Shown here: positions 1 through 7,803 of the stretch, piece after piece | Numbering within the stretch: position 1 is the first letter of the stretch | Layout of the letters: every line of letters begins with the position of its first letter | Assembly (NCBI RefSeq): GCF_000731675.1 | Contig: NZ_JMIT01000003.1 | Coordinates: 1 to 64,000 of the forward strand | Length of the DNA stretch: 64,000 nucleotides | Direction of reading: 5' to 3' | From: Pseudomonas capeferrum | GTDB lineage: Bacteria; Pseudomonadota; Gammaproteobacteria; Pseudomonadales; Pseudomonadaceae | The notes under the pieces: model-generated | What the model saw: only the letters and a program-made list of their open reading frames with translations | The model's database searches: none | What the model was told of the DNA's origin: nothing | Program-made: the position numbers and the translations under genes

Positions 1-224
1 GACGCAAGGCCGCTCCTACATTTGTTTCGGGCCCATTATTCCAGAGGCATTGGCGCGCGACCCTTGGGTGCCCGCCTCAATATCGCGTCGTACGAACAAG
101 GCGGTCGCGCGCCAATGCCACAGGCCTCACTGGCCCGAAACAAATGTAGGAGCGGCCTTGCGTCGCGATGCGCCGCGCGGGCGGCGCTCGATCTCATAGG
201 CGCTGAAACTGCTGTGGCGAACAC
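1..224. repeat. Long palindromic repeat, copy 1 (cut by window edge)
   Basis: Bases 1-33 are the exact reverse complement of bases 132-164, and the similarity continues inward to the centre near base 82. The core of each arm is a REP-like GGCCGCTCCTACA block followed by TTTGTTTCGGGCC. The right flank runs through a GC-rich segment to GGCGAACAC at 216-224. The same architecture is complete at 26285-26568, so this copy lacks only its left outer flank. It lies 37 bases downstream of the msrQ stop and has no coding signal. It may act as a terminator or mRNA 3' stabiliser for msrPQ, which is inference. Confidence 0.8.
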
Positions 225-261
225 TTCTGCCCCCCACAAACCCAACGACGAGAAAGCCCCC

Positions 262-876
262 CTACGAAGCCACCCTCCCCCGCCGCCCCACCAACCGCGG
301 CACGCGCCGCGCTACTGCGGGAATCCGCAATACCAACAGCAAGCCACCAATGCCCGCATAGATAGCCCACTCCCGCAGGTCCGAGCGCACAATCCACAGA
401 AAATGCAGCAACCCCAACCCCAGAATCACATACACCAGCTTGTGCAGCTTTTTCCAACGGGCCCCCAACCGCCGCTGGCTGTACCGATTGGAGGTGACCG
501 CCAGGGCCAGCAAACCAAGAAAACCCAGCGCACCCACAAAAATGTAGGGCCGCTTGCGTAGCTCGACAGCCAACTGCCCCCAGTCCAACCCCAGAATAAA
601 GAACAGATAACAAAGGATGTGCAGCACGATATAAGCAAAACACCACAGCCCCAGCTGCCGGCGCACGACGATCCAGCCCGACCACCCGGTCAGCCGCTGC
701 AACGGCGTCATGCACAACGTCACCAGCAAGAACGTCAGCGCACCCAAACCCAGCCGGTCCATCAGGATCTTGCCCGGGTCAGGCCCCAGCAGGCTCATCG
801 CCGCTTCATACAACCACCAAAGCGGCAACGCGCACCCCACTATAAAGATGGCCAGGCGCAACCAGGGATAACGCAT
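262..876 (-). CDS. msrQ: MsrQ, heme-binding membrane subunit of the MsrPQ methionine sulfoxide reductase system
   Basis: The 204-residue protein consists largely of hydrophobic helices with conserved histidines, including the Y-I-V-L-H-I-L-C and K-K-L-H-K-L-V-Y segments, as in the ferric-reductase-like MsrQ (YedZ) family. Members pass electrons from the quinone pool or flavin reductase to periplasmic MsrP. The ATG at 876 overlaps the msrP TGA stop (TGATG), which indicates translational coupling. A TTG one codon upstream is also in frame, but the ATG fits better. Length and gene order match the family. Confidence 0.93.
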   Translation of the reverse strand: MRYPWLRLAIFIVGCALPLWWLYEAAMSLLGPDPGKILMDRLGLGALTFLLVTLCMTPLQRLTGWSGWIVVRRQLGLWCFAYIVLHILCYLFFILGLDWGQLAVELRKRPYIFVGALGFLGLLALAVTSNRYSQRRLGARWKKLHKLVYVILGLGLLHFLWIVRSDLREWAIYAGIGGLLLVLRIPAVARRVPRLVGRRGRVAS

Positions 877-1889
877 CAATAGTTCTTCCGCAGGTCGAGG
901 CCGGTATACAGCGACGCCACCTCATCGGCGTAGCCATTGAACATCTGGGTCTGCCGCACATTGGGGCTGAACAGGCCACTGGGTAAACGGCGTTCACGCG
1001 CCTGGCTCCAACGCGGGTGATCGACTTCCGGGTTGACGTTGGCATAGAAGCCATACTCGTCTGGCGCCAGCCCCTCCCAGGTGGTTTGCGGCTGCTCGGC
1101 CACCAAGCTGATACGCACGATCGACTTGATGCTCTTGAACCCATACTTCCACGGCACCACCAGCCGCAGCGGCGCGCCATTCTGGTTAGCCAGCTCGCGG
1201 CCATACATGCCCACCGCCAGAATCGCCAAGGGGTGCATCGCCTCATCCAGGCGCAACCCTTCTCTATAAGGCCAGTCGATCAAGGCAAAGCCTGAGCGCT
1301 GCCCGGGCATGTGCTCCGGGTCCTTCAACGTCTCGAATCGCACGTAGCGCGCTTTCGATGTCGGCTCTACCTGTTTGAGTACCTGAGCCAGCGGGAATCC
1401 AAGCCAGGGGATGACCATTGACCAGGCCTCGACACAGCGCAACCGGTAGATGCGCTCTTCGAGCTGATACGGCTTGACGAAGTCTTCGAGGGCATAGCGC
1501 CCTGGCTTACCAACCTCGCCATCGACCACCACCGACCACGGCTCGGTCTTCAAGCTATTACCATTGGCCGCTGGGTCGCCCTTGTCAGGCCCAAACTCAT
1601 AGAAGTTGTTGTACTGGGTCGCATCTTTGAACGGGGTGATGGCCTCGCCCTTGACCGTTACCGCCTGCCATTGCGTGGCAGCCAGCTTGTCGCTGAACCA
1701 GCCTGGTGCGGCGCCCGCCTCGACATCAGCGTAACGGCTGGCCTCGGCCGCATGCGCCAGGCCTGGCAGTGCGCCCAGGGCTAGCCCTGCCAGCGAACCA
1801 CCGAGCAAGCTGCGACGAGAGAGATAGAGACCTTCGGGGGTGATCTCCGATGCATTGCACTCGGACGACCTGGGTAGCTTGATGAGCAT
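876..1889 (-). CDS. msrP: MsrP, periplasmic protein-methionine-sulfoxide reductase catalytic subunit (molybdoenzyme)
   Basis: The 337-residue protein starts with a Tat signal: twin arginines at residues 25-26 in S-R-R-S-L-L-G-G, a hydrophobic stretch, and an A-H-A cleavage site. The mature part is a sulfite-oxidase-fold molybdopterin domain, with the expected cysteine in Y-R-L-R-C-V-E-A-W. MsrP reduces oxidised methionines in envelope proteins with electrons from MsrQ. The ATG at 1889 has GGAG six bases upstream. An in-frame GTG four codons earlier is less likely. The gene is translationally coupled to msrQ. Confidence 0.93.
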   Translation of the reverse strand: MLIKLPRSSECNASEITPEGLYLSRRSLLGGSLAGLALGALPGLAHAAEASRYADVEAGAAPGWFSDKLAATQWQAVTVKGEAITPFKDATQYNNFYEFGPDKGDPAANGNSLKTEPWSVVVDGEVGKPGRYALEDFVKPYQLEERIYRLRCVEAWSMVIPWLGFPLAQVLKQVEPTSKARYVRFETLKDPEHMPGQRSGFALIDWPYREGLRLDEAMHPLAILAVGMYGRELANQNGAPLRLVVPWKYGFKSIKSIVRISLVAEQPQTTWEGLAPDEYGFYANVNPEVDHPRWSQARERRLPSGLFSPNVRQTQMFNGYADEVASLYTGLDLRKNY

Positions 1890-1968
1890 GGACGGCTCCA
1901 CAGCACTGGATAACGGATGTACCAGTAAGACTATGGAGCCGGAGGGTTATTCCATCATTAAATCATTG

Positions 1969-2820
1969 TCACGACTTACGACGGCGAGACCGCAGCAGGA
2001 ACTGGATCGGCCCAGACGCCGCGTAGGCCAGGAAGATCAGCAGCAGAATGCGGGGCGGGTCGCTGAAGACCACCGCGAATACCAGCACCACAGCCAGGAT
2101 AGCCACAAACGGCACGCGCCCTTTGAGGTCGAGCTCCTTGAAGCTGTTGTACTTGATGTTACTGACCATCAGCATGCCGGCAGCCGCAACCAGCAGCGCC
2201 ACCAGGAACGACAGCTTGGAGCCCTGGATGCCGTAGTCACTGAAGGCCCACACGGTACCTGCAACCACCCCGGCAGCGGCCGGGCTGGCCAGGCCGATGA
2301 AGTAACGCTTGTCGGCGGTACCCACCTGGGTGTTGAAGCGCGCCAGCCGCAGAGCGGCTCCCGCCACATAGATGAAGGCGACCATCCAGCCGACCTTGCC
2401 CATGTCGCCCAGTGCCCAGCCAAAGGCCAGCAGCGCCGGGGCCACACCGAAGGCGACCATGTCCGACAGCGAATCGTACTCGGCGCCGAAGGCGCTCTGG
2501 GTGTTGGTCATGCGTGCTACACGGCCATCAAGGCCATCGAGCACCATGGCAACGAAGATAGCGATGGCGGCGAAGGCGAAGTACTTGCTTGCCTCGCGCG
2601 GGTCACCGGCGCTCAGCGCACTCTGCGCGCTCATCGAGTTGATGATGGAATAGAAGCCGGCGAACAGGTTGGCGGTGGTGAACAGGTTGGGCAGCAAATA
2701 AATGCCGCGATGCCGGACCTTGCGCCCTTCGGCGTCATGGCCTTCTTCAATGTGCTCATCGACAGGTAGCAGGCTTTCGGCGTCGGAGGGCTTGTTCGGC
2801 TCTTCGGGACGTTCGCTCAT
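1969..2820 (-). CDS. pssA: CDP-diacylglycerol--serine O-phosphatidyltransferase
   Basis: This integral membrane enzyme (283 residues) makes phosphatidylserine from CDP-diacylglycerol and serine, the first step to phosphatidylethanolamine. The CDP-alcohol phosphatidyltransferase signature is visible as D-G-L-D-G-R-V-A-R followed by G-A-E-Y-D-S-L-S-D. Several hydrophobic helices follow, and the C-terminus is basic (R-S-R-R-R-K-S). The N-terminal 40 residues are acidic and hydrophilic, typical of the PssA subtype. The start ATG at 2820 gives the usual length. The frame stays open upstream, but that stretch overlaps the ilvC terminator. The gene lies downstream of ilvC and is separated from it by that terminator. 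Confidence 0.93.
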   Translation of the reverse strand: MSERPEEPNKPSDAESLLPVDEHIEEGHDAEGRKVRHRGIYLLPNLFTTANLFAGFYSIINSMSAQSALSAGDPREASKYFAFAAIAIFVAMVLDGLDGRVARMTNTQSAFGAEYDSLSDMVAFGVAPALLAFGWALGDMGKVGWMVAFIYVAGAALRLARFNTQVGTADKRYFIGLASPAAAGVVAGTVWAFSDYGIQGSKLSFLVALLVAAAGMLMVSNIKYNSFKELDLKGRVPFVAILAVVLVFAVVFSDPPRILLLIFLAYAASGPIQFLLRSRRRKS

Positions 2821-2926
2821 GTAGGGTACCTTGCAACAGGGTGGAATATGTTCGACACGGGCCTGCGAAACAGGTTCTGACGGCAGGCCACTGGTCTGCT
2901 TTATACCAGATGCCGGCTGCCTAAAC

Positions 2927-2952
2927 GAAAAAACGCGGCCGAAGCCGCGTTT
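2927..2952 (-). terminator. Rho-independent terminator after ilvC
   Basis: Read on the minus strand, the stem AACGCGGC / GCCGCGTT with a UUCG-type loop is followed by a run of T. It lies 18 bases after the ilvC stop and separates the ilv operon from pssA. Confidence 0.85.
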
Positions 2953-2969
2953 TTCATGTTGCGAGAAAC

Positions 2970-3986
2970 TTAGTTCTTGGCTTTGTCGACGATCTTGTTC
3001 GCCGAGATCCAAGGCATCATCGAGCGCAGTTGCTCGCCGATGACTTCGATGCCGTGGGCAGCGTTGTTGCGGCGCTTGGCGGTCATCGATGGGTAGTTGG
3101 TGGCACCTTCGGAGATGAACATCTTCGCGTACTCGCCGTCCTGGATGCGCTTCAGAGCGTTGCGCATGGCCTTGCGGGATTCTTCGTTGATGACTTCTGG
3201 GCCGGTGACGTACTCACCGTACTCGGCGTTGTTCGAGATCGAGTAGTTCATGTTGGCGATGCCGCCTTCGTACATGAGGTCAACGATCAGCTTCAGCTCG
3301 TGCAGGCACTCGAAGTAGGCCATTTCTGGCGCGTAGCCCGCTTCGACCAGGGTTTCGAAACCGGCTTTGACCAGCTCGACGGTACCGCCACACAGAACAG
3401 CCTGCTCACCGAACAGGTCGGTTTCAGTCTCGTCCTTGAAGGTGGTTTCGATGATGCCGGTACGGCCGCCACCGACGCCTGCAGCGTAGGACAGCGCAAC
3501 GTTTTTGGCGTTGCCGGAAGCGTCCTGGTAGATAGCGATCAGGTCAGGGATGCCGCCGCCTTTGACGAACTCGGAACGCACGGTGTGGCCCGGGGCTTTC
3601 GGCGCGATCATGATCACGTCGAGGTCGGCACGCGGAACAACCTGGTTGTAGTGGATAGAGAAGCCGTGGGAGAAGGCCAGGGTGGCGCCTTTCTTGATGT
3701 TCGGCTCGATCTCGTTCTTGTACAGAGCGCCTTGGAACTCGTCCGGGGTCAGGATCATGACCAGGTCGGCAGCAGCGACAGCGGTAGCCACGTCGGCAAC
3801 TTTCAGACCGTGGGCTTCGGCCTTGGCAACGGTGGCCGAGCCTTTACGCAGACCGACGGTAACGTCTACACCGGAGTCTTTCAGGTTGCACGCCTGGGCG
3901 TGGCCTTGGGAACCGTAACCGATGATGGCGACTTTCTTACCCTGGATGATGGAAAGGTCGCAGTCTTTATCGTAGAAAACTTTCAT
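2970..3986 (-). CDS. ilvC: Ketol-acid reductoisomerase (NADP+)
   Basis: The 338-residue length is that of class I (short) KARI. The Rossmann motif G-Y-G-S-Q-G-H-A-Q lies at residues 24-32, followed by the NADPH phosphate-binding stretch G-L-R-K-G-S. The C-terminal knotted domain contains the metal and substrate ligands around E-T-D-L-F-G-E-Q. The enzyme converts acetolactate or acetohydroxybutyrate to the dihydroxy acid in valine, leucine and isoleucine synthesis. It is the last gene of ilvI-ilvH-ilvC, starts 55 bases after ilvH, and is followed by a strong terminator. Confidence 0.97.
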   Translation of the reverse strand: MKVFYDKDCDLSIIQGKKVAIIGYGSQGHAQACNLKDSGVDVTVGLRKGSATVAKAEAHGLKVADVATAVAAADLVMILTPDEFQGALYKNEIEPNIKKGATLAFSHGFSIHYNQVVPRADLDVIMIAPKAPGHTVRSEFVKGGGIPDLIAIYQDASGNAKNVALSYAAGVGGGRTGIIETTFKDETETDLFGEQAVLCGGTVELVKAGFETLVEAGYAPEMAYFECLHELKLIVDLMYEGGIANMNYSISNNAEYGEYVTGPEVINEESRKAMRNALKRIQDGEYAKMFISEGATNYPSMTAKRRNNAAHGIEVIGEQLRSMMPWISANKIVDKAKN

Positions 3987-4041
3987 GAAAATACCCCTGG
4001 TTATATCTCGGCCCCTGCGGAGCCATCGCTAATTTTTGAAT

Positions 4042-4533
4042 TTAGATGCTGAGCACTTTGTCGCCACGGGCAATGCCGGTGACGCCACTGCGCACGGTTT
4101 CGAGAATCGATGCGGTGCCGATGGCCTGGATGAAGCTGTCCAGTTTGTCGCTGGTGCCGCTCAGTTGCACGGTGTACACACTGGCGGTCACATCGACGAT
4201 CTGGCCACGGAAGATATCCGTGGTGCGCTTGATTTCGGCGCGCTGGGCTCCGGTGGCCTTGACCTTGACCAGCATCAGTTCGCGCTCGATATGAGCGCTT
4301 TCCGACAGGTCGACAAGCTTCACCACTTCGACGAGCTTGTTCAGGTTCTTGGTGATCTGCTCGATCACTTCGTCATGGCCAACGGTGGTCAGCGTCAGAC
4401 GCGACAGGGTCGGGTCTTCGGTCGGCGCCACGGTCAGGCTTTCAATGTTGTAGTTACGCTGGGAGAACAGGCCAACGACGCGAGACAAGGCACCGGGTTC
4501 GTTTTCCAGCAGCAGGGAAATGATGTGCCGCAT
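4042..4533 (-). CDS. ilvH: Acetolactate synthase small (regulatory) subunit
   Basis: The 163-residue protein opens with the ACT-domain sequence M-R-H-I-I-S-L-L-L-E-N-E-P-G-A-L-S-R-V, the valine-binding part of AHAS regulatory subunits. A second ferredoxin-like domain follows. It activates the large subunit and confers valine feedback inhibition. Its ATG lies one base after the ilvI stop, so the two subunits are almost certainly translationally coupled and made in a fixed ratio. Confidence 0.96.
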   Translation of the reverse strand: MRHIISLLLENEPGALSRVVGLFSQRNYNIESLTVAPTEDPTLSRLTLTTVGHDEVIEQITKNLNKLVEVVKLVDLSESAHIERELMLVKVKATGAQRAEIKRTTDIFRGQIVDVTASVYTVQLSGTSDKLDSFIQAIGTASILETVRSGVTGIARGDKVLSI

Positions 4534-4534
4534 A

Positions 4535-6259
4535 TCAGGTACGCTCCGTCTTGCTCAGCCACATGTCACGCATCGAGCCATCCTTGATCTGCATCGGATA
4601 GACGTGCTCGGTACGGTCAACCGCGATGTCGATGAACACCAGGCGGTCTTTCATCGCAAACGCCTCTTCCAGCTTCGGCTTGAGGTCCTTCAGGCTGGTG
4701 ATGCGGATACCCACATGGCCATAGGCCTCGGCCAGCTTGATGAAGTCAGGCAGCGACTCGACATAGGAGTGCGAATGACGGCCGTTGTACGCCATGTCCT
4801 GCCACTGGCGGACCATGCCCAATACACCGTTGTTCAGGTTGACGATTTTTACCGGCAGGCCGTACTGCATGCAGGTAGACAGCTCCTGGATGTTCATCTG
4901 GATACTGCCTTCGCCAGTGACGCACGCCACGTCCTGATCCGGGAAGTTGAGCTTGACGCCCATGGCCGCCGGGAAACCGAAGCCCATGGTGCCCAGGCCA
5001 CCGGAGTTGATCCAGCGGTTAGGCTTGTTGAAGCGGTAGTACTGCGCCGCGAACATCTGATGCTGGCCAACGTCGGAGGTGACGAAGGCATCGCCCTTGG
5101 TCACTTCGCACAGGGTTTCGATCACGGTCTGCGGCTTGATGACGCTGCCGTCCCCTTTGTTGTAAGGGAAAAGGTCGCCATCGCCACGCCACTCGTCAAT
5201 CTGCTTCCACCAGGCTTCTGCGGCGGCCTTGTCAGGCTGCTCGCCGATTTCCTTGAGGATGCCGAGCATCTCGTTCAAGACGCTGTCGACCGGGCCCACG
5301 ATAGGCACGTCGGCCTTGATCATCTTGGAAATCGACGCCGGGTCGATGTCGATGTGGATGATCTTGGCATTCGGGCAGAACTTGGCCGGGCCGTTGACCA
5401 CGCGGTCATCGAAGCGCGCGCCGACGGCGAAGATGACGTCGGCATTGTGCATGGCCATGTTGGCCGTGAAGCTGCCGTGCATGCCGAGCATGCCGACGAA
5501 CTGACGGTCGGTACCCGGGTAGCTACCCAGACCCATGAGGGTATTGGTAACCGGCAGGTTCAGCGACTTGGCGATTTCGGTCAGGGCTTCGGAGCCACCG
5601 CCGAGGATCACGCCACCACCGGCATAGACAATGGGGCGCTTGGCAGCCAGCAGCATCTCGGCGGCCTTGCGGATCTGGCCGGAGTGGCCACGTACCGCCG
5701 GGCTGTAGGAGCGCAGCTTGACCTTCTTCGGATAGACGTACTCGAACTTCTCGGCCGGGTTGGTCATATCTTTTGGAATGTCGACCACGACCGGGCCGGG
5801 ACGGCCGGATTGCGCCAGATAGAAGGCTTTTTTCAGAACTTCAGGGATCTCGGTGGCATTCTTGATCATGAAGCTGTGCTTCACGATCGGCCGCGAGATA
5901 CCGATCATGTCGGTTTCCTGGAAGGCATCGGTACCCACCATGGTGCTAGGCACCTGGCCGGAGAGGATGACCATCGGAATCGAATCCATGTAGGCGGTGG
6001 CAATGCCGGTGATGGCATTGGTCGCACCCGGGCCGGAGGTTACCAGCACCACACCGGCCTTGCCGGTGGCACGGGCGTAGCCGTCCGCCATATGGGTCGC
6101 AGCCTGTTCGTGACGAACCAGGATGTGTTCGACTTCCGGTTCCTTGAACAGGGCGTCGTAAACATGAAGAAGAGCACCGCCAGGGTACCCGTAGATGTGC
6201 TTAACGCCTTCGTCACGCAAGAAGCGGACGACCATCTCAGCGCCAGATAAAAGCTCCAC
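4535..6259 (-). CDS. ilvI: Acetolactate synthase large (catalytic) subunit
   Basis: This ThDP enzyme of 574 residues joins two pyruvates, or pyruvate and 2-oxobutyrate. The N-terminal Y-G-Y-P-G-G-A motif and the catalytic glutamate in V-R-H-E-Q-A-A-T-H-M are visible. The ThDP/Mg motif begins at G-E-G-S-I-Q-M-N-I-Q-E-L and ends in N-N. I chose the GTG at 6259 (M-E-L-L-S-G-A-E), which has AGAGG eight bases upstream and gives the usual family length. A GTG three codons upstream is the alternative. It is the first gene of the ilvIHC operon and is preceded by a leader of about 230 bases. Confidence 0.95.
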   Translation of the reverse strand: MELLSGAEMVVRFLRDEGVKHIYGYPGGALLHVYDALFKEPEVEHILVRHEQAATHMADGYARATGKAGVVLVTSGPGATNAITGIATAYMDSIPMVILSGQVPSTMVGTDAFQETDMIGISRPIVKHSFMIKNATEIPEVLKKAFYLAQSGRPGPVVVDIPKDMTNPAEKFEYVYPKKVKLRSYSPAVRGHSGQIRKAAEMLLAAKRPIVYAGGGVILGGGSEALTEIAKSLNLPVTNTLMGLGSYPGTDRQFVGMLGMHGSFTANMAMHNADVIFAVGARFDDRVVNGPAKFCPNAKIIHIDIDPASISKMIKADVPIVGPVDSVLNEMLGILKEIGEQPDKAAAEAWWKQIDEWRGDGDLFPYNKGDGSVIKPQTVIETLCEVTKGDAFVTSDVGQHQMFAAQYYRFNKPNRWINSGGLGTMGFGFPAAMGVKLNFPDQDVACVTGEGSIQMNIQELSTCMQYGLPVKIVNLNNGVLGMVRQWQDMAYNGRHSHSYVESLPDFIKLAEAYGHVGIRITSLKDLKPKLEEAFAMKDRLVFIDIAVDRTEHVYPMQIKDGSMRDMWLSKTERT

Positions 6260-6343
6260 GTTGTTCACCTCTAAAACGCCAGAATACCGTCCCTAGTGGA
6301 CGGGTCTTAATAGGTTTACTGCCAAGCAGAGCACGAGCGAACG

Positions 6344-6457
6344 TCAGCACTGACTGAGCAAGTATTGGGAGCGCCCCAGAGTGTTGCGGGGTTTTCCCAC
6401 CCAGCGCGAGGTAACGCGTTGCGGGGTGTTACAGGTCGGCGCGGGTGTGCGCCTCAT
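6344..6457 (-). CDS. Candidate 37-residue leader ORF upstream of ilvI
   Basis: A short ORF (M-R-R-T-P-A-P-T ... Q-Y-L-L-S-Q-C) lies between a plausible promoter at 6508-6536 and ilvI. The predicted transcript would reach its ATG about 43 bases after the start site. The peptide is rich in Arg, Thr, Pro and Ser and has only a few Leu and Val codons, so it is not a classical Ile/Val attenuator peptide. No strong ribosome-binding site is visible. A hairpin with arms CCGTCC and GGACGG lies between it and ilvI. It could be a regulatory leader or chance. Confidence 0.3.
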   Translation of the reverse strand: MRRTPAPTCNTPQRVTSRWVGKPRNTLGRSQYLLSQC

Positions 6458-6507
6458 GATCTGCTTAGCGGGTCTGCTTCTGGCAGTCCCTCTACAGCGG
6501 AAGTTGG

Positions 6508-6536
6508 ATTCTTGTGATTTGGCGGCTACAAGTCAA
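6508..6536 (-). promoter_or_regulatory. Probable sigma-70 promoter of the ilvIHC operon
   Basis: On the minus strand, TTGACT (6536-6531) is separated by 17 bases from AAGAAT (6513-6508). This predicts a start near base 6500 and an ilvI leader of about 230 bases. The -35 is good and the -10 is weak (4 of 6). No other promoter-like pair stood out between ilvI and the opposing terminator. Confidence 0.5.
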
Positions 6537-6621
6537 GAAAAATTATTGCCAATTTTTCCTCAAGATGAATTCCTGCCACCACTAAAAAGGATACCAGCAG
6601 CAGAATTAATAAGATTTCCAT

Positions 6622-6648
6622 AAAAAAGGGCCACAATCTGCGGCCCTT
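6622..6648 (-). terminator. Terminator of the mrcB-lpoP-yqcC-like operon
   Basis: Read on the minus strand, AAGGGCCGCA and TGTGGCCCTT form a ten-pair stem (one G-T pair) around a three-base loop, followed by TTTTTT. It begins 26 bases after the stop of the 6674-7000 gene. Confidence 0.85.
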
Positions 6649-6673
6649 GAAGGAAAAAGAGAAGAAATCAGGC

Positions 6674-7000
6674 TCAAGCAGCGATCAATTGATCGAACTC
6701 TGCTAGCAGGCGCCGTAGCTCGCGACTCTGCTCCGGGCGATCGGTGAACACCGTTTCGGCCATTACCAGAATGCCCGACGCGTTAGGCAGCGGCTGGCCT
6801 AGCTCAATGATGATCTTCATGCGCGGCAGGAAGATCCATTGCAGCCACTGCTCCAGGCTCATGGTGTCGACCGCGAAGGGCACGGTGCTGGCCAGCGCTT
6901 CATCGCTGGGCGGCTCATCGCCCCACCAGCCCTGCACCTTCAGTTCACGCTCGATCAGCAGCAGGTGGTCGGCGATGTCCAAAATGCGTTGCTCGATCAT
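6674..7000 (-). CDS. YqcC family protein
   Basis: The 108-residue cytoplasmic protein resembles the YqcC family (small helical proteins of unknown function). It has the recognisable centre M-S-L-E-Q-W-L-Q-W-I-F-L-P-R-M and a C-terminal acidic/hydrophobic helix. It has no signal peptide or membrane segment. Its ATG shares one base with the stop of the TPR lipoprotein gene (TAATG), so it is the last gene of an mrcB-lpoP operon. In enterobacteria yqcC lies next to a pseudouridine synthase gene, so the present context does not define a role. Confidence 0.8.
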   Translation of the reverse strand: MIEQRILDIADHLLLIERELKVQGWWGDEPPSDEALASTVPFAVDTMSLEQWLQWIFLPRMKIIIELGQPLPNASGILVMAETVFTDRPEQSRELRRLLAEFDQLIAA

Positions 7001-7776
7001 TACGAGTTCACCCGTGCCTTCTGCCGCGCCAGCGCCGCACCGGCACTGTCACCTTGCTTCTCGCGGGCCTGGGCGATGGTGTTCCACAGTTCGGCCTGCA
7101 GGTCAGGGCGGCCATTGGCATAGGTCAGGGCTCGGCGGGCCAACTGCTCGGCCTGCGCGGCATCACCCTGGGCCAGGCGCACCTGGGCCAGGCGGAACAG
7201 CACCTGCGGTTCGCGCGGCGCGATACGCTGCGCACGCTCCAGGCTCGACGAAGCACCATTGAAGTCGCCACTGCCCTGTTGTTGCTGGGCAGTGGTCAAC
7301 AGCGCCAGCACTGGCCCGTCGAGCTGTTCATCGGCAGACAGCCCACCGGCTGCCGCAGTGCTACGCGGAATACCGGTCGGCGCGCTACTGGCTTTCGCCG
7401 GGCTGTTCATCGACGCGATGTCGAACGGTTCGTCGGCAATCGGGTTGGGGTTGGTGGTCATCGGCCCGGTGGAGACCGGGCCAGGGGTAATCGGCATGGC
7501 GCTGATCGGTGCCGCCCCATTGGCGGCCGGGAACGTCTGGATGCCCGAGGCACCGGCCCCCTGCGGAATCATCACGGTCACGCCGGAGTCCTCAGGCAGC
7601 GTTTGCGCTTGTGAGGTGCCGCTGTTCATGCCAGCCGCCGAGCGGTTGGCCGTTACGCGTTCACTGTTGGACACGCGCGTGCTCGAGTCGACCACCGGGA
7701 TATTGCCACGCTGGACGCTGGAGCAACCCTGAAGCACAACCAACGCCGTCAAGGCAGGAAACAGCCACTTATTCAC
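7000..7776 (-). CDS. lpoP: TPR lipoprotein, probable PBP1b activator LpoP
   Basis: The protein has a lipoprotein signal peptide ending in V-V-L-Q-G-C, a low-complexity Ser/Thr/Pro linker of about 130 residues, and a C-terminal TPR-type region (A-Q-R-I-A-P-R-E-P-Q-V-L-F-R-L-A-Q-V). That layout, together with its place directly after mrcB, matches LpoP, the outer-membrane lipoprotein shown to stimulate PBP1b in Pseudomonas aeruginosa. The assignment rests on architecture and synteny. The GTG at 7776 gives the signal M-N-K-W-L-F-P-A-L and has AGGTG upstream. An ATG five codons earlier would add M-M-R-C-E. Confidence 0.8.
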   Translation of the reverse strand: MNKWLFPALTALVVLQGCSSVQRGNIPVVDSSTRVSNSERVTANRSAAGMNSGTSQAQTLPEDSGVTVMIPQGAGASGIQTFPAANGAAPISAMPITPGPVSTGPMTTNPNPIADEPFDIASMNSPAKASSAPTGIPRSTAAAGGLSADEQLDGPVLALLTTAQQQQGSGDFNGASSSLERAQRIAPREPQVLFRLAQVRLAQGDAAQAEQLARRALTYANGRPDLQAELWNTIAQAREKQGDSAGAALARQKARVNS

Positions 7777-7803
7777 TTCACACCTCATCAATGCAGCTCG
7801 CGC

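Noticed and set aside
1..224. Possible CRISPR or attachment-site repeat
   Set aside because: There is one inverted pair, with no regularly spaced direct repeats, tRNA fragment or integrase nearby.
22..561. Plus-strand open frame of 179 codons over the left repeat and msrQ
   Set aside because: It runs through the palindromic repeat and antisense to msrQ, is Pro/Gln-rich in the way typical of reversed high-GC genes, and matches no family.
4520..6250. 576-codon plus-strand frame antisense to ilvI, and similar long antisense frames over carB, infB, nusA and pnp
   Set aside because: Long antisense frames arise from codon bias in high-GC genes. The opposite strand encodes clearly recognisable enzymes.
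6381..6623. 80-codon plus-strand frame upstream of ilvI
   Set aside because: It is antisense to the ilvI leader, has no ribosome-binding site and a mixed composition, and ends at the opposing terminator.
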